Source of the DNA: Comamonadaceae bacterium
Lineage (GTDB): Bacteria; Pseudomonadota; Gammaproteobacteria; Burkholderiales; Burkholderiaceae_C
Direction: 5' to 3'
Assembly (NCBI GenBank): GCA_027483665.1
Contig: JAIXUC010000025.1
Span: 62,001 to 126,000 of the forward strand
Length of the DNA stretch: 64,000 bases
Positions 17,076 through 25,724 of this stretch are shown here, one piece after another. The position numbers were made by a program, and so were the translations under genes. The notes under the pieces were generated by a model that was not told where the DNA came from, searched no databases, and saw only the letters and a list, made by a program, of their open reading frames with translations. The stretch's first letter is position 1. Each line of letters begins with the position of its first letter.

Positions 17076-19490
17076 GTGGATTCATTCGTGTCTTCATCCC
17101 TGCCTTCCCCCGAGCCTTCATCCAAGCACCCAGCGGCCGAGGCCGCGATCAACCGCCAGCTAGCGGCCGAGTTGCGTGTGCAGCCCGCCCAGGTTCAAGC
17201 GGCGGTGGCTTTGCTGGACGGCGGGGCTTCGGTGCCCTTCATCGCGCGTTACCGCAAAGAGGCCACGCAGGGTTTGGACGACGCGCAGCTGCGTGAGCTC
17301 GAAGCCCGGCTGTCGTACCTGCGCGAACTCACCGAGCGCCGCGCCGCCATCTGCCAAAGCATTGCAGAGCAAGGCAAGTTGACGCCCGAGCTGGCCGCGG
17401 CTTTGGCAGCAGCCGACACCAAGCAAACGCTGGAAGACCTGTACCTGCCTTACAAGCCGCGGCGTCGCACCAAAGGGCAGATCGCCCGTGAAGCTGGTCT
17501 GCAACCCTTGGCCGATTCGCTCTGGGCCGACCCTTCGCAAGACCCCACTGCCGCTGCGGAGCCCTACGTCAGGCCCACGCCAGAGCCGGTGCCGGGTGCC
17601 GTGCCGGGGAGCGAGCCCGGCGACTTCAGCACGACAGCCTTGGTGCTCGACGGGGTGCGCGACATCTTGTCGGAGCATTGGGCTGAAGACGCCGCCCTAG
17701 TGCAAAACCTGCGCCAATGGCTGTGGGCTGAAGGGGTGCTGCAAACACGGTTGGCGGCGGGCCAAAACGAGGCAGCGCCCGAAGTGGCCAAGTACCGCGA
17801 TTACTTTCAGTATGAGGAGCCGCTGCACCGCGTGCCCTCGCACCGCGCCTTGGCCGTGTTGCGGGGTCGGGCGCAGCAGGTGCTGGACGTGCAGCTGGTG
17901 GCCCCGCCCGAGCCGCCGGCAGAAGGCCGCATCGCGCTGCATGTGGGTTGGCGGCACCAGGGCAGGGCAGCCGATGACCTGCTGCGCCGCTGCGTGGCCT
18001 GGACATGGCGCGTCAAGCTGAGCCTGTCCACGGAGCGCGACTTGTTCACCCGGCTGCGCGAGGCTGCCGAGCAGGTGGCCATCGAGGTGTTTGCCAACAA
18101 CCTGCGCGACTTGCTCTTGGCGGCTCCGGCTGGCCCGCGCGTGGTGATGGGCCTGGACCCCGGCATCCGCACCGGCGTGAAGGTGGCGGTGGTGGACGCC
18201 ACCGGGCGGCTGGTGGATACCGCCACGGTCTACCCGCACGAGCCCAGGCGCGACTGGGCCGGTGCACTGCACACGCTGGGCGCGCTTTGCCAGCGCCATG
18301 GCGTTCAGTTGATTGCCATTGGCAACGGCACCGCCAGCCGAGAAACCGACCGGCTGGCAGGCGAGCTTATCCGGGGCCTGGCGGGGCAAGGCGCTGCCAT
18401 ACAAAAAGTGGTGGTGAGTGAGGCCGGTGCTTCGGTCTATAGCGCCAGCGAATTTGCTTCGCTGGAAATGCCCGATGTCGACGTGAGCCTGCGCGGAGCA
18501 GCCAGCATCGCCCGAAGGCTGCAAGACCCGCTGGCCGAGCTGGTGAAGATCGAGCCCAAGGCCATTGGCGTGGGCCAATACCAGCACGACGTCAATCAGG
18601 CCGCTCTGGCGCGCACGCTCGATGCGGTGGTGGAAGACTGCGTGAACAAGGTGGGCGTGGACCTCAACACCGCCAGCGTGCCGCTGCTCACGCGCGTGTC
18701 CGGATTGAGTGCGTCGGTGGCGCGTTCGGTGGTGCGTTGGCGCGACAGCCACGGCGCATTCCGCAGCCGCCAGCAGTTGTTGGATGTGAGCGGCCTGGGC
18801 CCCAAAACTTTTGAGCAATGCGCCGGCTTTTTGCGGATTCGAGGTGGCGACAACCCGCTGGACATGACCGGCGTTCACCCCGAGACCTACCCGGTGGTCG
18901 AGCGCATCTTGGCGCACACCGCGCGGCCCGTGCAAGAGCTGATGGGCCGTGCCGATATGCTGCAAAGCCTGCGCCCGGAGCTGTTTTCCAACGAGCGCTT
19001 TGGCGTCATCACGGTACGCGACATCTTGGTCGAGCTGGAAAAGCCGGGCCGTGACCCGCGCCCTGAATTCCGCGTGGCCCAACTGAGTGACGCGGTGCAA
19101 GACATTGCAGACCTGCGCGAGGGCATGGTGCTGGAGGGCACGGTCAGCAACGTAGCGGTTTTTGGTGCTTTTGTGGATTTGGGCGTTCACCAAGACGGGT
19201 TGGTGCACGTCAGCCAGCTCAGCCACCAATACGTGGCCGATGCGCGCCAAGTGGTCAAAACCGGTGACATCGTGCGCGTGCGGGTGGTCGAGGTAGACCG
19301 CGATCGGCGACGCATCGCCTTGTCCATGCGATTGGATGCGCCCAAGGGGCCACGTCCTAAAGAGCCCTCTGACCCTCCGGCGCGTGCAGCTTCAGCCACG
19401 GGCCCCGGCGGTGCACGGGGAAAGCCATCGACTCAGGCAGCGAGCGAGACCGCGATGGCTTCCGCATTTGCCAAACTTCGCCAGCGTTAA
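17076..19490 (+). CDS. tex: Tex family RNA-binding transcription accessory protein
   Basis: About 804 residues. The Tex N-terminal domain starts at INRQLAAELRVQ. A YqgF/RNase H-like domain begins near residue 355 (VMGLDPGIRTGVKVAVVD). Helix-hairpin-helix motifs follow near 525-590 (DLNTASVPLLTRVSGL, VSGLGPKTFEQCAGFLR), and an S1 RNA-binding domain lies at about 680-750 (GMVLEGTVSNVAVFGAFVDLG). Tex acts on RNA during transcription and is needed for full expression of some virulence genes elsewhere. Start is uncertain: I chose GTG 17076; ATG 17004 or GTG 17088 are in frame. A short Pro/Glu-rich insertion (about residues 165-185) is unusual. Confidence 0.93.
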   Translation: MDSFVSSSLPSPEPSSKHPAAEAAINRQLAAELRVQPAQVQAAVALLDGGASVPFIARYRKEATQGLDDAQLRELEARLSYLRELTERRAAICQSIAEQGKLTPELAAALAAADTKQTLEDLYLPYKPRRRTKGQIAREAGLQPLADSLWADPSQDPTAAAEPYVRPTPEPVPGAVPGSEPGDFSTTALVLDGVRDILSEHWAEDAALVQNLRQWLWAEGVLQTRLAAGQNEAAPEVAKYRDYFQYEEPLHRVPSHRALAVLRGRAQQVLDVQLVAPPEPPAEGRIALHVGWRHQGRAADDLLRRCVAWTWRVKLSLSTERDLFTRLREAAEQVAIEVFANNLRDLLLAAPAGPRVVMGLDPGIRTGVKVAVVDATGRLVDTATVYPHEPRRDWAGALHTLGALCQRHGVQLIAIGNGTASRETDRLAGELIRGLAGQGAAIQKVVVSEAGASVYSASEFASLEMPDVDVSLRGAASIARRLQDPLAELVKIEPKAIGVGQYQHDVNQAALARTLDAVVEDCVNKVGVDLNTASVPLLTRVSGLSASVARSVVRWRDSHGAFRSRQQLLDVSGLGPKTFEQCAGFLRIRGGDNPLDMTGVHPETYPVVERILAHTARPVQELMGRADMLQSLRPELFSNERFGVITVRDILVELEKPGRDPRPEFRVAQLSDAVQDIADLREGMVLEGTVSNVAVFGAFVDLGVHQDGLVHVSQLSHQYVADARQVVKTGDIVRVRVVEVDRDRRRIALSMRLDAPKGPRPKEPSDPPARAASATGPGGARGKPSTQAASETAMASAFAKLRQR

Positions 19491-19544
19491 ACAGGTTTGG
19501 CCGCATTAACATGGCGGAAATGAGCGGAACAGGACATTAGCGCC

Positions 19545-20372
19545 ATGGAACTATCCGCATTGCTCAACTCGGCTGGCGCTCTGCCCAGCATGCCCAAGGT
19601 TGTCGCCTTGTTATTGGCTGAGCTGGACCGTCCGGAGCCCGATTCCAGGAAAGTGGCAGACCTCATCGGCTCCGACCCAGCGCTGACCACGCGGGTACTC
19701 AAGTTGGTGAACTCTGCGTTGTTCGCCTTGCCGCGCAAGGTCAGCGATGTGCCTGCCGCGCTGTCGCTTTTGGGCTACGCGCACATTCGCTCGCTGGTCA
19801 TGGCGGCGGCTTTGGGCAGTGCCTTTCGCTCAGTCCCTGGCATGAAGCTCGACCAGTTCTGGCGCTACAGCCTGAACACCGGAAAGATCGCCCGCGCCCT
19901 GGCCACAGAGCTGAAAAACGACGTGGGTGCTGCCATGACCGCGGGCCTCATTCATATGGTGGGCGAGCTGGTCATCCACCTGGGTATGCCCGTCGAGGCC
20001 GTGAAGTTGTCGGCCGTGATGGCGCCGCTGCAACCCAAACGAGCCCGTGCGGAAAACCGCTTTTTTGGCTTCAATTACGCTGACGTGGGTGCGGGTTTCG
20101 CCGGGCGTTGGCAGTTTCCGCAGCCCATCGTCGACGCCATGCAGCACCAACTGGCGCCCTTTGACAGCGGCGTTTATGAGCCGCTCGCAGGCATCGTTCA
20201 GCTGGCGGCTTGGCGCTCCAGGGCGCACGAGCTGCAATACGACAACGGCCAACTGGCAGTGACTTTCCCGGACACCACCGGCCTGGCGTTGGGCCTGGAC
20301 ATCGACATGGTGCTGGTCCACGACCCCGCCGACTGGACAGCTTCTGGCGAAGTCGGCGCATTCGTGGCCTGA
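19545..20372 (+). CDS. HDOD domain signalling protein
   Basis: A 275-residue protein that is nearly all HDOD domain (a degenerate HD fold): LPSMPKVVALLLAEL, SDPALTTRVLKLVNSALF and FWRYSLNTGKIARAL are typical. Catalytic HD metal ligands are not preserved in HDOD proteins, and the domain works in regulatory signalling rather than hydrolysis. No output domain is attached. The patatin-like gene starts 2 bases after its stop. Confidence 0.88.
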   Translation: MELSALLNSAGALPSMPKVVALLLAELDRPEPDSRKVADLIGSDPALTTRVLKLVNSALFALPRKVSDVPAALSLLGYAHIRSLVMAAALGSAFRSVPGMKLDQFWRYSLNTGKIARALATELKNDVGAAMTAGLIHMVGELVIHLGMPVEAVKLSAVMAPLQPKRARAENRFFGFNYADVGAGFAGRWQFPQPIVDAMQHQLAPFDSGVYEPLAGIVQLAAWRSRAHELQYDNGQLAVTFPDTTGLALGLDIDMVLVHDPADWTASGEVGAFVA

Positions 20373-20374
20373 CC

Positions 20375-21493
20375 TTGGCTGTCTCACCCGCGCTGCGCCT
20401 GTACGCCGGACCTGCCGCGCGCCGTTTGATCGAGCGCGATGGCCTGCACCCCCATCAGGTTCGCGTCGTGCCCGCAGCAGCCGGTGGCCCCAAGGGTTTG
20501 GTGCTGGGGCCGCTGGACCGCTTCATTTTTGGTCAATGGCTGCAAGGCAGCGAGCAGCCAGTCGATCTGGTGGGGGCGTCGATCGGCGCTTGGCGCATGG
20601 CAACCGCCTGTCTGCCCCATCCGGTGCCGGCCTTCGAGCGACTGGAGCACGATTACATCCACCAACACTACCCCGCACCTCCGGGCCGCAGCCGCCCGTT
20701 GGCAAGCACGGTCAGCGAGCAGTTTGGCCAGAGCCTTCGCAATTTCTTCGGTGAACATGTGCCAAGCCTGCTGGCGCACCCGCGCTGGCGTTTGCATGTA
20801 CTGGCCTCGCGCGGGCGGCACCTGCTGAGTCAACCGGGGCGCTGGCGCACCCCGCTTGGCTACCTCGGTGCTGCCGCCAGTAACGTGTTGCGACGCCGGG
20901 CTCTGGGCGCGTGGCTGGAGCGCGTGGTTTTTTCTGCGGCTCCGGCTGCCGCCGCTTCAGGCTCGCCGGCTCCTTTCCCGTTTGGTTGTGACGACATGCA
21001 AACGCGCCAGTTGGCGCTGACCGAGGCCAACTTTCACAGCGCGTTGCAGGCCAGTTGCGCCATTCCTTTCGCGTTGGAGCCGGTTCAACACATCGAAGGT
21101 GCGCCGCCAGGCGCCTACTGGGACGGCGGCGTGACCGACTACCACTTGCACCTGGACTGGCGCGCCAGAGTGGTCAAGCCCCAGCCCGGTTTGGTGCTGT
21201 ACCCACACTTCCAACGCCAGGTCGTGCCGGGCTGGCTCGACAAGCACCTGCGTTGGCGTCACGGCAGCAGTGCGTATCTGGACCACGTGCTGTTATTGGC
21301 GCCCGACCCGCAATGGGTTGCTCGTCTGCACAGGGCCAAGCTGCCCGACCGCACCGACTTTGTTTTTCATGGCGGCAACCTCGCTGCCCGCGTGCAACAG
21401 TGGCAGGCGGCTGTAGCGGCGAGTGCGCAACTGGCTGAAGAGTTCGCGCGCTGGGCACAAAAGCCAGACCTGTCGCGTTTGGAGCCTCTGTGA
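20375..21493 (+). CDS. Patatin-like phospholipase family protein
   Basis: A 372-residue protein with patatin-type catalytic pieces: an oxyanion Gly-rich loop AAGGPKG, the serine elbow GASIGAW (GxSxG), and the dyad aspartate in YWDGGVTDYH. The Gly loop is shifted from the classical GGGxRG. No signal peptide is seen. No ATG is available; TTG 20375, two bases after the HDOD stop, is the most likely start by coupling. Predicted lipid acyl hydrolase with unknown substrate. Confidence 0.75.
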   Translation: MAVSPALRLYAGPAARRLIERDGLHPHQVRVVPAAAGGPKGLVLGPLDRFIFGQWLQGSEQPVDLVGASIGAWRMATACLPHPVPAFERLEHDYIHQHYPAPPGRSRPLASTVSEQFGQSLRNFFGEHVPSLLAHPRWRLHVLASRGRHLLSQPGRWRTPLGYLGAAASNVLRRRALGAWLERVVFSAAPAAAASGSPAPFPFGCDDMQTRQLALTEANFHSALQASCAIPFALEPVQHIEGAPPGAYWDGGVTDYHLHLDWRARVVKPQPGLVLYPHFQRQVVPGWLDKHLRWRHGSSAYLDHVLLLAPDPQWVARLHRAKLPDRTDFVFHGGNLAARVQQWQAAVAASAQLAEEFARWAQKPDLSRLEPL

Positions 21494-22476
21494 AGATGGA
21501 CAACATGGACCTGAAGCAAGAACCCCCAAGCGGGCCGCAGGCTGAGCCGGTCATCACCAGTGCGCTCTACAAGTTTGTTGCCTTGCAAGATTTGCCGCAG
21601 ATGCAGCAAAGCCTGCGCCAGCGTTGTGAAGCGCTGGGCATCAAAGGCACCTTGCTGTTGGCGCCCGAGGGCATCAACGGCACCATGGCCGGCAGCCGCC
21701 TGGCGGTAGCGGCGATGTTGGACACCCTGCGCCAATACCCCGGCTTGGAAGACCTGCAAGACAAGCAGGCCCCCGCGCGGGCCATGCCTTTCCACCGATT
21801 GAAGGTGCGCATCAAACGGGAAATAGTCACCCTGCGCGTGCCTGCTGCAGACCCCACCCGCCACGCCGGGACTTACGTCAAACCGGCCGACTGGAACGCG
21901 CTGATCTCAGAGCCGGGTGTGGTCGTTGTGGACGTGCGCAACGACTACGAGGTGGCCCTGGGCAGCTTTGAAGGCGCGGTCAATCCGCACACACGCAGCT
22001 TTGCGGAATTGCCCGACTGGGTGGCAGCTCAGCGCCAGCCCGGCGGCGTGTTGCATGGGCAACCGAAAGTCGCCATGTTTTGCACCGGCGGCATCCGCTG
22101 CGAAAAGTCCACCGCCTTCATGCGCCTGCAAGGATTCGAGCAGGTCTTTCACCTCGAGGGCGGCATCTTGAAGTACCTGGAGACCGTTGAGCCCGATGCC
22201 AGCCGCTGGCAGGGTGAGTGTTTCGTGTTCGACGAGCGGGTGAGCGTGGGGCACGGCGTGTTGCCCGGTGCAGCACGTTTGTGCCGCGCCTGTCGCCACC
22301 CACTCACCCAAGCCGAGTGCGCCTCAGCGCAGTACCAAGAGGGCGTCAGCTGCCCGCACTGCCATGACCGCACGACACCTGAGCAGAAGGCAGCCTATGC
22401 CGAGAGACACCGCCAAGTCGAGCTGGCCAGGAAGAGATCGCGAACCCACATTGGCGCTTTGCAGCCAGGCCAATGA
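21490..22476 (+). CDS. trhO: tRNA uridine hydroxylase TrhO (rhodanese-like)
   Basis: About 326-328 residues. An N-terminal acylphosphatase-like domain (YKFVALQDLPQMQQSL, LAPEGINGTMAG) is followed by a rhodanese domain with active-site cysteine in FCTGGIRCEKST, and a C-terminal zinc-like cysteine set (CRACRHPL, CPHCHD). This is the YceA/TrhO family, which hydroxylates U34 of some tRNAs in an oxygen-dependent way. GTG 21490 overlaps the patatin TGA (GTGA), and ATG 21496 is two codons later; either may be used. Confidence 0.92.
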   Translation: MKMDNMDLKQEPPSGPQAEPVITSALYKFVALQDLPQMQQSLRQRCEALGIKGTLLLAPEGINGTMAGSRLAVAAMLDTLRQYPGLEDLQDKQAPARAMPFHRLKVRIKREIVTLRVPAADPTRHAGTYVKPADWNALISEPGVVVVDVRNDYEVALGSFEGAVNPHTRSFAELPDWVAAQRQPGGVLHGQPKVAMFCTGGIRCEKSTAFMRLQGFEQVFHLEGGILKYLETVEPDASRWQGECFVFDERVSVGHGVLPGAARLCRACRHPLTQAECASAQYQEGVSCPHCHDRTTPEQKAAYAERHRQVELARKRSRTHIGALQPGQ

Positions 22477-22484
22477 ACGGTTGC

Positions 22485-22796
22485 TCAAAGGCGCGACAGC
22501 AGCTCTGCCGGAGCCACCGACAAGGCACCGGCCAAAGCCACCAAAACGATCAAGGAAGGGTTGGCCTCGCCGGTCTCGATGCGGCTCAGGTAGGTACGGT
22601 AGATGCCACAACGCGCCGCCAATTCATCTTGGCTGAGTGCGCGTTGGCGGCGTAATTCCCTTATGGTTTCGCCGACGATGGCTTTGCTGTTGGTCGTATC
22701 AGAAAGCACCTTCGGAGTGTCACCAACCTGTCGCTTTACGCCAACACACTCATTCGTACTGGTGTTGCGAGGGGTTGTTGCTGAGGGTGAGTTCAC
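22485..22796 (-). CDS. Small XRE-family helix-turn-helix regulator
   Basis: The C-terminal 65 residues form a complete Cro/C1-type HTH: IRELRRQRALSQDELAARCGIYRTYLSRIETGEANPSL. The N-terminal part is polar and low in complexity. No ATG is present. GTG 22796 gives 103 residues and GTG 22709 gives 74; the second still covers the whole HTH. Its 3' end is 8 bp from the convergent trhO stop. Targets unknown; no effector domain is visible. Confidence 0.72.
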   Translation of the reverse strand: MNSPSATTPRNTSTNECVGVKRQVGDTPKVLSDTTNSKAIVGETIRELRRQRALSQDELAARCGIYRTYLSRIETGEANPSLIVLVALAGALSVAPAELLSRL

Positions 22797-22846
22797 CCCC
22801 GCACGGTGCGCCTCACGCGAGGGCTCGGTCTGTGCGCCCAGACACG

Positions 22847-23992
22847 CTACATCGACTGTGCCAACAAATGGCGGTATTGCTCGGCGTCGGCCAACCGGGG
22901 GTTGGTCTTGTGGCAGTGGTCGGCCAGTGCGCCTTCGATGATGCGGTCGAACTGGTCGTGCCGCACACCCATCTCGCGCAGGCCCCCCGGCAAACCCAGT
23001 CGGGCGTTCATGTCGCGCAGCGCGTCGGGCAAATCGGTGGCGGAGGACAAACCCATGGCTTGTGCCATGCGCTCCAAGCGCCGCTCGCTGCGAACGGATT
23101 CGGACTCGGCGTTGAATGCCACCACCGCTGGCAAGAACATGGCGTTGAGCGTGCCGTGGTGCAGCCGAGGGTCGACACCGCCCAAGCTGTGCGAGAGGGA
23201 ATGTACGCAGCCCAAACCTTTCTGAAACGCCATGGCCCCCTGCATGGAGGCGCTCATCAATTGCCTGCGCGCCTCGCGGTCTGCCCCGTTTTGTGTGGCA
23301 CGCTCGATGTGCGCCCAGCCCCGCGTCAAGCCATCCAGCGCGATGCCATCGGCCGGCGGGTTGAAGGCCGCGGCCATGAAGGTTTCCATGCAATGCGCGA
23401 TGGCGTCCATGCCCGTGGCTGCGGTCAGGCGAGGCGGCAGACCCAGGGTGAGTTCGGGGTCGCAGATGGCGGCTTTGGGCACCAAGTGCCAGGAGTGAAA
23501 GCCCAGCTTGCGGCCGTCGTTCAAGATGAGGATGGCACCGCGCGCCACCTCGCTGCCAGTGCCGCTCGTGGTGGGCACCGCGATGATGGGCGCCACACGA
23601 TCGGTGATGCGCGCAGAGCCGCCTTCGATGGTGGCGTAGGTCTTCAAGGTGCCCTCGTGCGTGGCCAATATCGCCACGCCTTTGGCGCAGTCGATGGCCG
23701 AGCCGCCACCCAGCGCAATCAAGCCGTCGCAGCCCTGCGCTCGAAATAAGTCGGCTGCAGCACGCACGGCCGCTTCGTTGGGGTTGGAGGGCGTTTGGTC
23801 AAACACCACCGGGCGCAGGTGGGGCAGGGTGGCCAGCAGGCGGTCGAGCAAACCCGCAGCGCGCACGCCAGCGTCGGTCACCACCAGCGGGTGCGCGATG
23901 CCCACGCGCTCGCACTCAGAGGGCAGCAGCGACAGCGCGCCAAAATCAAACTGAACCTGCGTGATGTAGTAGATGGTGGACATGAGGGCCAT
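22847..23992 (-). CDS. Iron-containing alcohol dehydrogenase
   Basis: A 381-residue group III alcohol dehydrogenase. NAD-binding is shown by ALGGGSAIDCAKG and PTTSGTGSEV. The metal-binding Asp and His residues are in GMDAIAHCMETF, GCVHSLSHSLGG and LHHGTLNAMFLP. Such enzymes oxidise or reduce small alcohols, aldehydes or hydroxy acids; the substrate here is open. ATG 23992 and ATG 23983 (three codons later) are both possible. It is divergent from the esterase gene at 24088, with a 95-bp gap. Confidence 0.92.
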   Translation of the reverse strand: MALMSTIYYITQVQFDFGALSLLPSECERVGIAHPLVVTDAGVRAAGLLDRLLATLPHLRPVVFDQTPSNPNEAAVRAAADLFRAQGCDGLIALGGGSAIDCAKGVAILATHEGTLKTYATIEGGSARITDRVAPIIAVPTTSGTGSEVARGAILILNDGRKLGFHSWHLVPKAAICDPELTLGLPPRLTAATGMDAIAHCMETFMAAAFNPPADGIALDGLTRGWAHIERATQNGADREARRQLMSASMQGAMAFQKGLGCVHSLSHSLGGVDPRLHHGTLNAMFLPAVVAFNAESESVRSERRLERMAQAMGLSSATDLPDALRDMNARLGLPGGLREMGVRHDQFDRIIEGALADHCHKTNPRLADAEQYRHLLAQSM

Positions 23993-24087
23993 CGTATGCT
24001 GCGCGCCGCGCAACGCAGGCTCTGGACAACCCTCATCCGACCCGCGCCCGGCCAGCGCCCGGCCTTCCATCAAACACCCCGCATCGC

Positions 24088-25050
24088 TTGAGCCACCCGA
24101 CCCATCAGCTGTTGACGCCCACCATGCGCAGCGTGCTCGAGCGCATGCATCGCGCCCGGCGTCCACCCCTGCACACGCTGAGCCCTGAAGAAGCTCGGCG
24201 CGCCTATGCGCTGGGGGCGGGCGTGTTGGAGTTGCCCATGCCCAAGTTGGCCCGCGTGGAGCGATTGAGCATTCCGACGCGCGACGGACAAGCCGTCGGC
24301 GCACGCTTGTTTTCTCCCAGGGCCGCTGACAGCGGTGTCGCTGTGCCCACGCTGGTCTACTTTCATGGGGGCGGCTTCACCGTGGGCAGCAGCGCCACGC
24401 ACGAAGTCTTGTGCAGAGAGTTGGCTCGCCTGTCGGGTTGTGCTTTGGTGTCGGTGGACTACCGGCTGGCCCCGGAGCACCGCTTTCCTACCGCCGTCCA
24501 TGACGCATTCGACGCGCTGCAGTGGGTCCACCGGCAGCGCGATGCTCTGAGCCTGGGCGAGGAGATGCCGCTGGCGGTGGGTGGCGATAGCGCGGGCGGG
24601 ACATTGGCGGCTGTGTGCGCGCTGTTGGCGCGTGATGCGGGCTTGCCGCTGGCGCTGCAACTGCTGTTCTACCCAGGCACCACGGCGCACCAAGACACCG
24701 ATTCACACCGCCGCTTTGCCCATGGCTTTGTGCTCGATCAGCCGAGCATTCGCTATTTCTTTGACCACTACATCGACCCGAGCCAGCGCGAGCATGAATG
24801 GTTCGCGCCCCTGTTGGCGCCCGAGCTTGAAGGCGCAGCGCCCGCTTGGTTGGGCTTGGCCGAGTGCGACCCTTTGGTGGATGAAGGCGTCGCTTACGCC
24901 GACCAGTTGCGCATGGCAGGGGTGGCGGTAGACCTGGAAATCTACCGCGGCGTGGTGCACGAATTCATCAAGATGGGCCGCGCCATCCCCGAGGCTCGGC
25001 TGGCCCACGCACACGCTGCTGCTGCCATGCGGCGGTGGCTATGGGCTTAG
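24088..25050 (+). CDS. Alpha/beta hydrolase, HSL-type esterase
   Basis: A 320-residue esterase of the hormone-sensitive-lipase family: HGGGF oxyanion motif, serine elbow GGDSAGG, aspartate in AECDPLVDEG and histidine in GVVHEFIKMG. Length is typical. TTG 24088 starts the longest frame (with LTPTMRSVLERM following); ATG 24124 would remove 12 residues. No signal peptide. Its TAG overlaps the convergent HiPIP stop, sharing TTAG at 25047-25050. Confidence 0.9.
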   Translation: MSHPTHQLLTPTMRSVLERMHRARRPPLHTLSPEEARRAYALGAGVLELPMPKLARVERLSIPTRDGQAVGARLFSPRAADSGVAVPTLVYFHGGGFTVGSSATHEVLCRELARLSGCALVSVDYRLAPEHRFPTAVHDAFDALQWVHRQRDALSLGEEMPLAVGGDSAGGTLAAVCALLARDAGLPLALQLLFYPGTTAHQDTDSHRRFAHGFVLDQPSIRYFFDHYIDPSQREHEWFAPLLAPELEGAAPAWLGLAECDPLVDEGVAYADQLRMAGVAVDLEIYRGVVHEFIKMGRAIPEARLAHAHAAAAMRRWLWA

Positions 25051-25598
25051 CCCTTTTTCACCCAAGAGTTGCACCAGCCAGCAGCAGCCACTTGGCGTCC
25101 GGCAAACAAGGGGCACAAGCCACTGGCCTCTCCTGCTTTGCCCTGATAAAGGGCGCAGTTGCTGCACTGATTGCCGGCCAGGTAGGTCTTGAAGCGCGTG
25201 GTGTCGGCGCGGGTGGCTTGGGCCACGTAGCCCAGGGCCATGGCTTGAGGGTCTTTCTCGTTGACCATCGGCGCCGGGCCTGCCGCTTGCGCGGGAGCTG
25301 GGGCGGGCTCGGCAGCCACTGGAGCGGGGGAGGGCGCGGGTGCGGCTGCGGGGGCGGCTGCGGGTGCCGGTGCGGGTGTTGGAGCCGGTGTGGTCCCAGC
25401 CGAAGGTGCCGGCTCTGGGGCTTTTGAGCAAGCGGCCAGCAGGGCTACGCCAGCCCAAGGCGAGAGTTCAATGAACCGGCGGCGTGCCATATGGTGAGTT
25501 GGCGCACCTTGGGGTGTTGCTGGGGCTGCTGGGGCCGACTCGCCAAGCGCTGCGCAGTCAAGGGGCTGGACGCAGCCAGCAGTGGGTGTGAATTTCAT
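25047..25598 (-). CDS. High-potential iron-sulfur protein with Tat and lipoprotein-type signal
   Basis: A 183-residue HiPIP. The C-terminal 75 residues carry the four cluster cysteines (NQCSNC, then GLC, then GWC) that bind one 4Fe-4S centre, used as a soluble electron carrier in the periplasm. Ahead of this lies ARRRFIELSPWAGVALLAAC, a twin-arginine-like motif leading to a lipobox-like LAAC, and then an Ala/Pro-rich linker of about 50 residues. The protein may therefore be membrane-tethered after folded export. ATG 25598 has a good AAGGA site, which adds 36 residues before the signal; ATG 25490 starts at the signal itself. Confidence 0.85.
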   Translation of the reverse strand: MKFTPTAGCVQPLDCAALGESAPAAPATPQGAPTHHMARRRFIELSPWAGVALLAACSKAPEPAPSAGTTPAPTPAPAPAAAPAAAPAPSPAPVAAEPAPAPAQAAGPAPMVNEKDPQAMALGYVAQATRADTTRFKTYLAGNQCSNCALYQGKAGEASGLCPLFAGRQVAAAGWCNSWVKKG

Positions 25599-25724
25599 GG
25601 TGCTTCCTTTGAAACGTTGGGCCAGCGGCGACTGCCCGACCTCTTCATCACCATACACCCAGTCGGGTTGTTCGTCTGTGGCGTGCAGCACGCATGCGCC
25701 CTGTCTGTTTGCCGCTTGCGGCGC

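Noticed and set aside
17697-19250. 517-residue minus-strand open frame inside tex
   Set aside because: Antisense to the conserved catalytic and S1 regions of Tex; composition is His/Gln/Arg-rich shadow sequence.
23993-24304. N-terminal extension of the iron alcohol dehydrogenase
   Set aside because: The added 104 residues overlap the start of the divergent esterase and are Arg/Ala/Trp-rich; the family begins at the ATG near 23992.
25261-25497. Gly/Ala-rich plus-strand frame opposite the HiPIP linker
   Set aside because: Simple reverse reading of the Ala/Pro tether repeat; no signal for translation.
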